Assembly: GCA_021813505.1 (NCBI GenBank)
Contig: JAKAKI010000080.1
Location: 1 to 61,063 of the forward strand
Length of the DNA: 61,063 nt
Direction of reading: 5' to 3'
Source of the DNA: a bacterium
GTDB lineage: Bacteria > Zixibacteria > MSB-5A5 > WJJR01
Part shown: piece by piece, positions 36,937 through 47,088 of the stretch
Position numbering within the stretch: the first letter of the stretch is position 1
Layout: every line of letters starts with the position of its first letter
Program-made: the position numbers and the translations under genes
Notes under the pieces: model-generated
Told to the model about the DNA's origin: nothing
Database searches by the model: none
What the model saw: only the letters and a program-made list of their open reading frames with translations

Positions 36937-37695
36937 ATGAGCCAATCACCGATCATCCTATTGACCCTGCGCGGCAAACCGGCCGACGATACGCGCCGCC
37001 AGCCGACACCGTACGCGTTTGAGTGGTCACCGTCGTCCTTCGGCGCCGCGATCACCCGCGCCGGGGGCGTCCCGGTCATGTTGTCGAACGAGTGTGACCC
37101 GCAGATCGTCCCGCTTGCCATCAAACGGTGTGATGGGTTGTTCCTCACCGGTGGAGAGGATGTAGCGCCAGAGTACTTCGGCGAATCCGACACCGTTGGG
37201 AATCTGACCGTCAATGCGTCGCGCGATGCGGTGGAGCTCGCCGCCATCAAGGCCGCCGATGAAGTCGCCATGCCCATTCTTGGTGTCTGCCGCGGCGTCC
37301 AGGTGCTGAACGTGGCGCGCGGCGGAACACTCTACCAGGATCTCGATCAGCAAATGCCGCAAAAACCGCGCGACCACTCTCGAGGTCCCGACGGATTCTT
37401 CGTTCAAACTCACGAGGTTGAAGTCTCCGGAAATTGCCGGCTCGATTCCGTGCTCGCCAAAGCCCGCTTCCAGGCCGCAACCAGCCACCATCAGGCGATC
37501 AAGGACGTCGGCCAAAGATTGAAAGTCGTTGCCCGTTCGCCGGAGGATGGTGTTATCGAAGCCGTCGAGGAACCGGGCGACCGATTCGTCGTCGGCGTCC
37601 AGTGGCATCCCGAGGTGCGTGCGCAGGATCCGGAGACGATTCGACTGTTCACCGCATTCATCGATGCCTGCCGGCAATTCGCCGGTAGGCGGTGA
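36937..37695 (+). CDS. Gamma-glutamyl-gamma-aminobutyrate hydrolase-like (peptidase C26) protein
   Basis: A 252-residue class I glutamine-amidotransferase-like hydrolase of the PuuD/C26 type. Nucleophile Cys is in LGVCRGVQVLNVARGG, the oxyanion/entry motif is FLTGGEDVAPEYFGE, and the catalytic His-Glu pair is in GVQWHPE. Related enzymes cut gamma-glutamyl bonds of polyamine intermediates or folate-type tails. No other putrescine genes are nearby, so the natural substrate is open. GGGAGAG site upstream of the ATG. Confidence 0.87.
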   Translation: MSQSPIILLTLRGKPADDTRRQPTPYAFEWSPSSFGAAITRAGGVPVMLSNECDPQIVPLAIKRCDGLFLTGGEDVAPEYFGESDTVGNLTVNASRDAVELAAIKAADEVAMPILGVCRGVQVLNVARGGTLYQDLDQQMPQKPRDHSRGPDGFFVQTHEVEVSGNCRLDSVLAKARFQAATSHHQAIKDVGQRLKVVARSPEDGVIEAVEEPGDRFVVGVQWHPEVRAQDPETIRLFTAFIDACRQFAGRR

Positions 37696-37728
37696 CCCTT
37701 AGACTGAGCACATCACGGAGAGGATTTA

Positions 37729-38889
37729 ATGAGTCAGCGCATCATCTATTGTGACCACAACAGCACGACCCGAACCGACCCGCGGGTTGCCGAGGTCATG
37801 CATCAGGCGGCCGTCGAGATTTTCGGCAATCCCTCGTCGGGCCACCGCCTTGGCCAGCAGGCACGCGCCCTACTCGATAAATCGCGCAGCCAGATTGCTG
37901 CATATATCGGCGCCAAGCCGTCGGAGATCATTCTGACCGGCACCGGCAGCGAGTCGGACAATCTTGCAATCTTCGGGAGCCTCAATGCCCCTGACGCCGC
38001 CGGCTGCCATCTCCTGACCGTGGCGACCGAGCACCATGCGATCACCCATTCTGCCGATTGGGCGCAGCGGCACGGCTTCGAAGTGACCATCCTCCCGGTC
38101 GACAGCCGCGGCCGCATCGACCCGGATGACTTCGCCCGAGCGCTCAAACCAACCACACGGCTCGCATCTGTCATGCTGGCCAACAACGAGGTCGGGACCA
38201 TCCATCCGATCGCGCAACTTGCCACGATAGCCCACGAGCGCGGCGTGCTCTTTCACACCGATGCGGTGCAGGCGATGGGGAAGATCCCGGTGGATGTGAA
38301 TGACCTCAAGGTCGATCTGCTCTCTTTGGCGGCGCACAAATTCTACGGACCCAAGGGCGTCGGAATTCTCTACGTCAGAAGCGGAACACGATTGGCCTCC
38401 ATCATCCATGGCGGTGGCCAGGAAACCGGCCGACGTCCCGGCACTGAGAACATTCCCGGCGTGGTGGGCACTGCCGAGGCGATGCGGATTATTGCTGACG
38501 ATCCCCAGGAGGCGGCCCGGGTTGGGGCAATGGCGAAGGACCTGCGCTATCGTCTGGCTCACCAACTCGATGGCATCGAGTTCTTCGGCGACCCGGAAAA
38601 TTGCCTGCCCAACACGGTCGGCGTGGGCTTTGGCGGTGTGGACGGTGAGTCACTGGCGATTGCACTCGACTTGAAATGCATCTGTGTGTCAACCGGATCC
38701 GCTTGCATGACCGGCGCCGCCAAACCGTCCCATGTGCTCCAAGCGATGGGCGTCTCGGAGCGATTCCTGCGTGGCTCAATCCGATTCTCCTTTGGCCGCG
38801 AAAACGTTCCGGCCGATGCTGCCGCCATCGCCGATACGGTGATTGCGGAGGTGCAACGGTTGCGCAAAATGTCTCCCGTAAAGGTCTAA
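37729..38889 (+). CDS. Cysteine desulfurase (IscS/NifS family)
   Basis: A 386-residue PLP enzyme that strips sulfur from cysteine. It opens YCDHNSTTRTDPRV, has the PLP lysine in SLAAHKFYGPKGVG and the persulfide-forming Cys in CVSTGSACMTGAAKPSHVL, where the short SGSACxSG-type loop is typical of NifS/IscS rather than SufS. It ends 9 bases before mnmA, so its likely job is to feed sulfur to tRNA 2-thiouridine, though Fe-S assembly is also possible. GGAGAGG site upstream of the ATG. Confidence 0.93.
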   Translation: MSQRIIYCDHNSTTRTDPRVAEVMHQAAVEIFGNPSSGHRLGQQARALLDKSRSQIAAYIGAKPSEIILTGTGSESDNLAIFGSLNAPDAAGCHLLTVATEHHAITHSADWAQRHGFEVTILPVDSRGRIDPDDFARALKPTTRLASVMLANNEVGTIHPIAQLATIAHERGVLFHTDAVQAMGKIPVDVNDLKVDLLSLAAHKFYGPKGVGILYVRSGTRLASIIHGGGQETGRRPGTENIPGVVGTAEAMRIIADDPQEAARVGAMAKDLRYRLAHQLDGIEFFGDPENCLPNTVGVGFGGVDGESLAIALDLKCICVSTGSACMTGAAKPSHVLQAMGVSERFLRGSIRFSFGRENVPADAAAIADTVIAEVQRLRKMSPVKV

Positions 38890-38898
38890 GTTTCCGCG

Positions 38899-40038
38899 AT
38901 GGCTGTGACGACTGAAATGTGCCGGGAGATTGTCGGCTCGCGTTGGGTTGGGCGGCGCGTGGCGGTGGCCATGTCCGGCGGGGTTGACTCCTCGGTCGCT
39001 GCGGTACTTCTGGCCAAAGCCGGGTGCGAGGTTGTCGGCATTACCATGAAGCTCTGGGATCATTCGAGCGTCGGCGGTGACAACGCGAAGGACGGACGTT
39101 GCTGCACGCTGGAATCCTTCGCCGACTGCCGCGCCGTAGCCGATCAGTTTGGCTTCCCCCATTATGCCATCGATTTCTCCGCGCGCTTCGAGGAGGCCGT
39201 CATCGGCAACTTCGTCTCAGAATACCGCGCGGGGAGAACTCCCAATCCCTGTGCCGTCTGCAATATCCAAATCAAGTGGCCAGCCTTGTGGGGGAAGGCG
39301 AGCGCCTTCGGCTGCGAAGCCATCGCCACCGGGCACTACGCGCAGGTGAGTGTCTCCGAGTCAGGCGAGATCATGCTCCGCCGTGGGACCGACTCCACGC
39401 GCGATCAGTCATATTTTCTCTGGGGCGTACCGCGCGATTACCTGGCGCGAACTATCTTCCCGTTGGGAGCGCTTCTGAAGTCGGAAGTTCGTAAAATCGC
39501 CGCTGAACTTGGACTCCCCAACGCGCAGACACCCGAAAGCCGGGACATCTGTTTCATCGCCGATGGAAATCTCGGACGATTCATGGCGGAGCGGGCCCGG
39601 CGTGATCATGTTGAGCGCACACCAGGTCCAATTGTTGATCGCTCCGGACAGCCTGTCGGGAAGCATGACGGCATCGAGTATCTGACCATCGGGCAGCGCA
39701 GCGGCCTCGGCGTTGCCCTCGGACGTCCGCAGTATGTGACCAGGATCGACCCGGAATCGGGAACGGTCACCATCGGCGATGATGTCGATCTTTTTAATCG
39801 CCGCTGCGTCCTGAACAACTTGAACTGGATCAACCCGCCGCCAATGGGCGCGTTTTCCGCGGGAGTGCAGATTCGCTACCGGCATGAAGCCGCGCGCGCC
39901 TGCGTACTGCCGACGAGTGAGGGAGCCGAAGTGGAATTCGAAACTCCCCAACGGGCCATCACACGCGGACAGTCAGCGGTCATCTACGATGCCGACCGCG
40001 TCATCGGCGGCGGCACGATCGACTTCATCACCGATTAA
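38899..40038 (+). CDS. mnmA: tRNA-specific 2-thiouridylase MnmA
   Basis: A 379-residue enzyme that thiolates U34 of Lys, Glu and Gln tRNAs. PP-loop AMSGGVDSSVAAVLL starts about residue 25. The catalytic pair is in TPNPCAVCNIQIKW and ESRDICFI, and YFLWG and TIGQRSGLGVAL are family motifs. The C-terminal barrel follows (IRYRHEAA). A CCTLESFADC insert early in the protein is as in other MnmA. No clear ribosome-binding site; translation may be coupled to the desulfurase gene. Confidence 0.95.
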   Translation: MAVTTEMCREIVGSRWVGRRVAVAMSGGVDSSVAAVLLAKAGCEVVGITMKLWDHSSVGGDNAKDGRCCTLESFADCRAVADQFGFPHYAIDFSARFEEAVIGNFVSEYRAGRTPNPCAVCNIQIKWPALWGKASAFGCEAIATGHYAQVSVSESGEIMLRRGTDSTRDQSYFLWGVPRDYLARTIFPLGALLKSEVRKIAAELGLPNAQTPESRDICFIADGNLGRFMAERARRDHVERTPGPIVDRSGQPVGKHDGIEYLTIGQRSGLGVALGRPQYVTRIDPESGTVTIGDDVDLFNRRCVLNNLNWINPPPMGAFSAGVQIRYRHEAARACVLPTSEGAEVEFETPQRAITRGQSAVIYDADRVIGGGTIDFITD

Positions 40039-40217
40039 GCGAACAAGTCGTAGAAATGTGACCAGCCCAGTGCGTTCTGGGTGATCGGTTCGAAGGTGTC
40101 CCCGTGCCAAACCAGGAGGCAATGCCGGCAGACCAGCACGCGGGACCGCTTCTCGAGAAGTTCCAGTTTCGCCCGGCACATCGGGCATTGGCGGGGTTTT
40201 CGCCGGAATTTGATCAC
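40035..40217 (-). CDS. Small zinc-ribbon protein
   Basis: A 60-residue basic protein with two CXXC knuckles (CPMCRAKL and CRHCLLVW) about 16 residues apart, typical of a zinc ribbon. It ends in a 4-base overlap with the convergent mnmA. Function unknown. It is followed upstream on the same strand by two more small genes, spaced as an operon. Low coding length makes this less certain, but the knuckles are well formed. Confidence 0.65.
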   Translation of the reverse strand: MIKFRRKPRQCPMCRAKLELLEKRSRVLVCRHCLLVWHGDTFEPITQNALGWSHFYDLFA

Positions 40218-40229
40218 GCCAGATCCTCC

Positions 40230-40562
40230 TTACACGGCCCGTCGTGTCAAAGTGACCAGGGCGCAGGCCCCGGTGAGAATTGGGAACGTCTTCATCGGTG
40301 ACCAACAGGGCATCAGCATCAACAGCACGATGCTGAGGACCGCCGCCGGCATCAGAACCAGCGTGAGAACTCGAAAGATGAGACTCGCTGCTTTTGTAAT
40401 CAGGAACAGAACCAGGAACGCTACTGTCAGCCAGAAGAGGAACTTGCCTATAATGCCAAAGCGGCCCTGAATCAACTGATCCAGAGCCGCCACACGCATC
40501 CACACCGCCGCCAGGAAGACCTGGACATTGCCCAGAATATAGGCGAGTAACCCTGCAATCAT
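40230..40562 (-). CDS. Small integral membrane protein, unknown function
   Basis: 110 residues with two to three hydrophobic helices (IAGLLAYILGNVQVFLAAVW, FLFWLTVAFLVLFLITKA, VLMPAAVLSIVLLMLMPCW) and a basic end. No family recognised. It overlaps the preceding small gene by 4 bases and ends 12 bases before the zinc-ribbon gene, so the three are probably one transcript. Confidence 0.65.
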   Translation of the reverse strand: MIAGLLAYILGNVQVFLAAVWMRVAALDQLIQGRFGIIGKFLFWLTVAFLVLFLITKAASLIFRVLTLVLMPAAVLSIVLLMLMPCWSPMKTFPILTGACALVTLTRRAV

Positions 40563-40813
40563 GGTGATGTGCTCAACTCTTGAATCCCGTTGACTGCTTC
40601 TGCATCGATCGGCTCAATCGTCAGCGACGATTCCCCGACCTCCGTCAGACCGTTCATCCGGTCGGTCAGGAAATTCCGCGACGTAATCCACTTCTGCGAT
40701 TGCTTCATGATCTCTTCGTGGCTCGTGTCGTCTTCCCAGTCGACCACGAGGCTCTCAATCAGCTCGCCATGAACCCGAAGGTTCTCCATGCTCAAAATGT
40801 ACCGGACACGCAT
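40559..40813 (-). CDS. Small acidic protein, unknown function
   Basis: An 84-residue acidic soluble protein (MRVRYILSMENLRVHGELI...). I choose ATG 40813 because AAAGGA lies 8 bases upstream; in-frame starts at 40822 and 40933 give longer products. The 4-base overlap with the membrane-protein gene suggests coupled translation. No motif recognised. Confidence 0.6.
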   Translation of the reverse strand: MRVRYILSMENLRVHGELIESLVVDWEDDTSHEEIMKQSQKWITSRNFLTDRMNGLTEVGESSLTIEPIDAEAVNGIQELSTSP

Positions 40814-41285
40814 TAGGCTCATCCTTTCGCCTGCAAGTGAGCCGACGCACATCGGCTCGATGATGCCTATTGCAAGCAAGGTGCCGGGTCTGGTGAGTCT
40901 CTTTATGGGACAAATAGCCAAGACATAATGCATTGAATAACAAGAAGATAGGCGGGCAACTCGTTGCCCTGCCTGCCTCGCTTGTTTCGATACCAGAACG
41001 AGGAGACTCAGCCGGTTGTAGGATCAGCCCCACAAACTGTGGCAAACCTGCCAAAAACAGTCGGGAAGTCACTCGACAGGATGCCTGCCCTATTCAACCG
41101 TTCGAAGCGGGGAGGGAGGGCGAGGCTCCTGCCGAGCCTCTTGTCCGCGCGGACCAGGGGCTCGGCAGGAGCCTCGCCCTCCCACATAAGGGCGATTTCA
41201 CAATCACACAGGCGTTCGATCTTGGTTGGAAACTTACGACTCCGTCATTCTCGCGTTCGCGGGGATGACAGATGGGGGGGACATC
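40814..41285. other. Intergenic region with a 70-bp palindrome
   Basis: About 470 bases with no supportable gene. A long inverted repeat occupies 41114-41183; nothing else was recognised. It separates two minus-strand transcription units. Confidence 0.6.
41114..41183. repeat. 70-bp palindrome with 25-bp arms, copy 1
   Basis: Perfect 25-bp inverted arms (41114-41138 and 41159-41183) beginning GGGAGGGCGAGGCTCC, with a 20-base loop. Further copies: a left arm only at 44090, complete ones at 54244-54313 and 60125-60193. Confidence 0.9.
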
Positions 41286-41855
41286 TCAAGATCGGAATAG
41301 AGGGTGCGCCTTCGCGATCTCGTCGTGCAGTGCGGCACGGTACAACAGCCCTCCGCGTTGCGATTCGCGCATGATTGCACTGAAGGTCGCGAATTCAGAC
41401 GGATCCGCCCAGCGGGCCTCGCGGATTTCGTGGTGATCGGTGGGTGCAAGCGTACGATCCGATGTCGTCGCCGAGAACACATGCGTGTGCCACTCGATGG
41501 CGGGTTTGTCCGGACACGTAAAGACTACCGTTGCCACAAGCAGATAGCTGGCGAGTTCGACATCGAGCCCTGTCTCCTCGTGCGCCTCTCTCGCCGAGCC
41601 TGCTTCCAGCGTTTCACCGGGCTCCAGCCCCCCCGATGGGGCACGATACAGGCCGGGCGGGTAGAACGGCTTCGCAATCACCGCAATCAGCCCATCCCCT
41701 TCGATATACAATGTGATGTCATGCCGCCGTCCATGCTTCTGGCTGCCGCTGATAATCCCATAGTCGCTTGGCGTGACCGCCTGCCGATGTGACCACTGGC
41801 GCGGCGTGCCATAAAGTCCGCTCCACGACCTGATCGTCTCTTGTGATATGTACAT
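41286..41855 (-). CDS. Nudix hydrolase
   Basis: A 189-residue protein with a perfect Nudix box (GX5EX7REUXEEXGU) at residues 75-97: Gly75, Glu81, Arg89-Glu90, Glu93-Glu94, Gly96. The box marks hydrolases that cut nucleoside diphosphates linked to another group; the substrate cannot be read from sequence. ATG 41855 is chosen although it lacks a clear ribosome-binding site; an in-frame ATG at 41918 would overlap the thioesterase gene by 28 bases and could reflect coupled translation. Confidence 0.85.
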   Translation of the reverse strand: MYISQETIRSWSGLYGTPRQWSHRQAVTPSDYGIISGSQKHGRRHDITLYIEGDGLIAVIAKPFYPPGLYRAPSGGLEPGETLEAGSAREAHEETGLDVELASYLLVATVVFTCPDKPAIEWHTHVFSATTSDRTLAPTDHHEIREARWADPSEFATFSAIMRESQRGGLLYRAALHDEIAKAHPLFRS

Positions 41856-41890
41856 CGAAGGAATGGTACGGGCGTGTTGCTCACGCCCCG

Positions 41891-42358
41891 CTAACGGGAG
41901 GGTGCCGCTTGAAAGCACAACATCGTGAACAAACCGACAGCGATCGTCTCGCCAGAGCCAGGCTTCCGAATACTGACTTCGGAGACACAGGTCCGCCGCC
42001 CCAGATGCACGATACGTCCGGTCGCAATGGCCTTGCCTTTGGCAAACGGCGCCAGAAAGTTGAGTTTGAATTCAATCGTGATGACATCGAACCCGTCAGG
42101 AACGCTCGCCAGTGCAGCGAAGGTCGCTGCGGTGTCGGCCAGTGACGAAATCGCCCCGCCGTGCACGATCTTTTGATACTGGTGAAGCTTGGACACTCCA
42201 CTCATACTGATCCGAGCCTCACCCGGTACCAGCTTGACCATCTTCATTCCCAGCAAATTCGGGAATGGCACACCGGCCATCCGCTCCCGCAGCATCCGCC
42301 GCCGCGCCGGGGCGAGCGCTACCCTCTGCTTTTTCTTTATTACTCCTATTCTTCCCAT
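41891..42358 (-). CDS. PaaI-like hotdog-fold thioesterase
   Basis: A 155-residue single hotdog domain with the acyl-CoA thioesterase signature HGGAISSLADTAATFAAL and TIEFKLNFLAPFAKGKAIATG, then GRRTCVSEVSI. It probably hydrolyses an acyl-CoA in the cytoplasm; the acyl group is unknown. The N-terminal about 30 residues are very basic (IKKKQRVALAPARRRMLRER), so a shorter start may be used. Located between the M24 peptidase and Nudix genes on the same strand. Confidence 0.8.
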   Translation of the reverse strand: MGRIGVIKKKQRVALAPARRRMLRERMAGVPFPNLLGMKMVKLVPGEARISMSGVSKLHQYQKIVHGGAISSLADTAATFAALASVPDGFDVITIEFKLNFLAPFAKGKAIATGRIVHLGRRTCVSEVSIRKPGSGETIAVGLFTMLCFQAAPSR

Positions 42359-42376
42359 TCTTCTCGTAACCTCTCT

Positions 42377-43555
42377 TCAAACCGGCAGCCGCCCAACTTC
42401 CGTCTGCAGCGGCAGAGTGGTTACCACCGCCCGTCCGTTTTCGATCAGCACATCAATCTCCGAGCGAATGCCGAACTCCGGCAGATAGATACCTGGCTCA
42501 ACGGAGAAGCACATCCCGTCTTCCAGCCGCCGCTGGTCCTGCGTTTCCAGGTTATCGATGTTGGGGCCGATGCCATGAACTGTCCCGCCAATCGAATGCC
42601 CTGTTCGGTGGATGAAGTAGTCCCCGTAGCCGGCCTTGTCGATCACGTTTCGGCAGGCATCATCGATTTCGTAGCCAAAGAGTGGCGCCCCCGCCGCCAG
42701 CTTCTCATTTGCAAACTCGACCGCCCGATCACGCGCCCGGCGAACAATGTCGAACACCTCGGAGACCTGTTCCGGGATGTCGTTTCCCGTATAGGCCGTC
42801 CAGGTGATATCCGCGAACACCGCATCGGCAGAATCCAGTCGCGCCCAGATATCAAGCAGGACCAGTTGATTCCGCCCAATCTGGGCCGAGTGCGTGGCCG
42901 ATGGTTCGTAATGCGGATTTCCCGCATTCGCATCGACAGCGCAAATCGGGCCGTCGTCGGTGACCATACCGCGATTGCCAAACTCGTTCTTGATGAATTC
43001 GGTGACTTCGTATTCGGTCAGCTCGACACCGCTTCGGACACGGGCGGCGATCATCGCGTACGCCCGGTCTTTGATGTCAATTAATTCCGCTGCCGCGCGG
43101 TGGTGCCCGGCGGTTTGTTCCGGCGTCCAGCGTGCCAGGAAGTGCGCCACCAAATCGGCGGAGGAGACGATCTCCAACCCCCAACCCCGGAGTTTCTCGA
43201 TTGTCCCGGCGTCGACACAGGCGATGTAAGGAATCGCGTTATTGGGCGAATACTCCATAGCGATCCGTCTGGCGCTGCCCAACGTCTCGCGCACCGCCGC
43301 ATCCAATGCCTTCCACGAACTGTACGTTCGCTGGTTGCCACCCAGGTGCGCAAAGGGACTGCTTTCGATCGCATGCCGGATAATCTGCCCCGGCCCAGTG
43401 CGCGGCACCCAATATGCCCATCGCCGTGTCACCATGCCCTTGACGCCGACGATATTGTGAGCAATCTGATTGGAACCGTGAAAGTCGTACAAGAGCCAGC
43501 CGTCAAGATTGGATTTCGCAAGCATCTGTTGAATGTCGTGTATGGGAATCTTCAT
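42377..43555 (-). CDS. M24-family metallopeptidase (Xaa-Pro aminopeptidase-like)
   Basis: A 392-residue protein: an N-terminal creatinase-like domain and a C-terminal pita-bread domain. Metal ligands are visible at LLDIWARLDSADAVFADITW (two Asp), HRTGHSIGGTVHG (His) and SVEPGIYLPEFGIRSEIDVL (two Glu). It likely removes N-terminal residues ahead of proline or acts on related dipeptides. The start at ATG 43555 has GGAGGCAG upstream; the open frame continues for 109 more codons, but that stretch is antisense to gatC and is rejected. Confidence 0.9.
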   Translation of the reverse strand: MKIPIHDIQQMLAKSNLDGWLLYDFHGSNQIAHNIVGVKGMVTRRWAYWVPRTGPGQIIRHAIESSPFAHLGGNQRTYSSWKALDAAVRETLGSARRIAMEYSPNNAIPYIACVDAGTIEKLRGWGLEIVSSADLVAHFLARWTPEQTAGHHRAAAELIDIKDRAYAMIAARVRSGVELTEYEVTEFIKNEFGNRGMVTDDGPICAVDANAGNPHYEPSATHSAQIGRNQLVLLDIWARLDSADAVFADITWTAYTGNDIPEQVSEVFDIVRRARDRAVEFANEKLAAGAPLFGYEIDDACRNVIDKAGYGDYFIHRTGHSIGGTVHGIGPNIDNLETQDQRRLEDGMCFSVEPGIYLPEFGIRSEIDVLIENGRAVVTTLPLQTEVGRLPV

Positions 43556-43706
43556 TCTGCCTCCATGGGTCTGACCAACATCGCGCACAATCAATGTGAC
43601 GCTTCCGCTCAGAACAAGTTCCGACTGATCGTGATTGACGCTCCCGATCCCCGGAGTTATCATCGAATTGTCGCTGACCTGTTTGGTGACAGTACCAGGA
43701 GCATCC

Positions 43707-44000
43707 ATGTCGATCACCCCCGAAGACGTCGCCCACACCGCCAAGCTTGCCCAATTGGAACTGACCGAGGCGGAAATCGAGCGATTCTGCCGAGAGCTGG
43801 GGCGCATTACCGAGTACATGGCGCAATTGTCCGAAGCGATCACGGGGGATGAACCATCGGAGCCGGTTCTCCCTCTTATCAAGGATGCACAAGCGTTGCG
43901 GGACGACGTCGTGGTGCCATCGTTCGATCAGAAGACGGCCTTATCACAAGCACCGGATTCCAAGGACGGGTTCTTTCGGGTGCCGAAAGTGATCGGCTGA
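43707..44000 (+). CDS. gatC: Asp-tRNA(Asn)/Glu-tRNA(Gln) amidotransferase subunit C
   Basis: A 97-residue GatC: SITPEDVAHTAKLAQLELTE, ITEYMAQLSE and the C-terminal LRDDVVVPSFDQKTALSQAP and DGFFRVPKVI. It wraps GatA and GatB in the enzyme that makes Gln-tRNA or Asn-tRNA by transamidation. ATG 43707 follows CAGGAG with 5-base spacing. Neither gatA nor gatB is next to it; the downstream neighbour is kdsB beyond a repeat-rich gap. It is divergent from the M24 peptidase gene. Confidence 0.92.
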   Translation: MSITPEDVAHTAKLAQLELTEAEIERFCRELGRITEYMAQLSEAITGDEPSEPVLPLIKDAQALRDDVVVPSFDQKTALSQAPDSKDGFFRVPKVIG

Positions 44001-44089
44001 CAAAACTGCTCCGAGAGGAAAGTTATATTCCTCCTACAGAACTACAACTGTTCCAGAGGTCGTGTTTGAGACTACCGATATTCCCAGAT

Positions 44090-44268
44090 GGGAGGGCGAG
44101 GCTCCTGCCGAGCCTCTTTGCTGCCGTGCGGTGAAACGGAGCAAGGGGCTAAAAGCCCCTTGTCCGCAAGACGAAGGGCGCAGTGACCATCTATAACGGA
44201 TTGCACCAAGCGCAACGACAGCGCGAGTTTCCCCTCTCCCTCTGGGAGAGGGGCCAGGGGTGAGGGCT
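44090..44268. repeat. Mosaic of three palindromic repeat families
   Basis: Within the 293-base gatC-kdsB gap: a lone left arm of the 70-bp palindrome (44090-44114), then a hairpin AAGGGGCT/AGCCCCTT with a TGTCCGCA tail (44143-44173; inverted copy at 60288-60320), then a CTCTCCCTCTGGGAGAGGGG copy (44230-44268; see 22447-22593). No gene is supported here. Confidence 0.8.
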
Positions 44269-44293
44269 TTCCGCGTTAATCCGTCATCCATCT

Positions 44294-46718
<2,425 letters not shown>

Positions 46719-47088
46719 CGATTCCCGATATTCGACTGGGGCAGGCAGCAAAGTCTGCCCCAATCAAACTCAGTGCGTCATCGAACAACAGCGACGGCAG
46801 AATCGCATCACCTATTGTGTCTCTATTCCCGAGTTGCTATATTGGCAAGGGCAGGCGCGGCAGGTCGAGTGGATCGTCGGGGTGGATATCAAGTTGTGTA
46901 CAATCCGAGTACAGCTTCTGGAGCGCTTCTCCAAAGACCTTCCGGTGAAGGCTGAGCCGAAATGGACCTCGGCAATCGAATCAGATTGCTGGTCTTTGAC
47001 AGACGTGAATACAAGCCTATCATCGAGGGATGGCACAGGGGAGCCTCGGGTATGATTAACGGGATCGACAACTACCGGAGCGAAGATC
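46719..47088. other. Gap between pyrG and the McrBC island
   Basis: 370 bases. A hairpin GGGGCAG/CTGCCCC lies at 46738-46761; its core resembles the first hairpin of the 119-bp element. It has no T tract, so it is at best a weak terminator. A 138-codon open frame here (46639-47055) starts inside pyrG and shows no protein-like pattern. No gene is supported; this is probably the left edge of an insertion. Confidence 0.55.

Noticed and set aside
42161-43084. 307-codon plus-strand open frame
   Set aside because: Antisense to the M24 peptidase and thioesterase genes, both with clear catalytic motifs.
43556-43882. 109-residue N-terminal extension of the M24 peptidase
   Set aside because: It is antisense to gatC and lacks homologous pattern; a good ribosome-binding site precedes ATG 43555.
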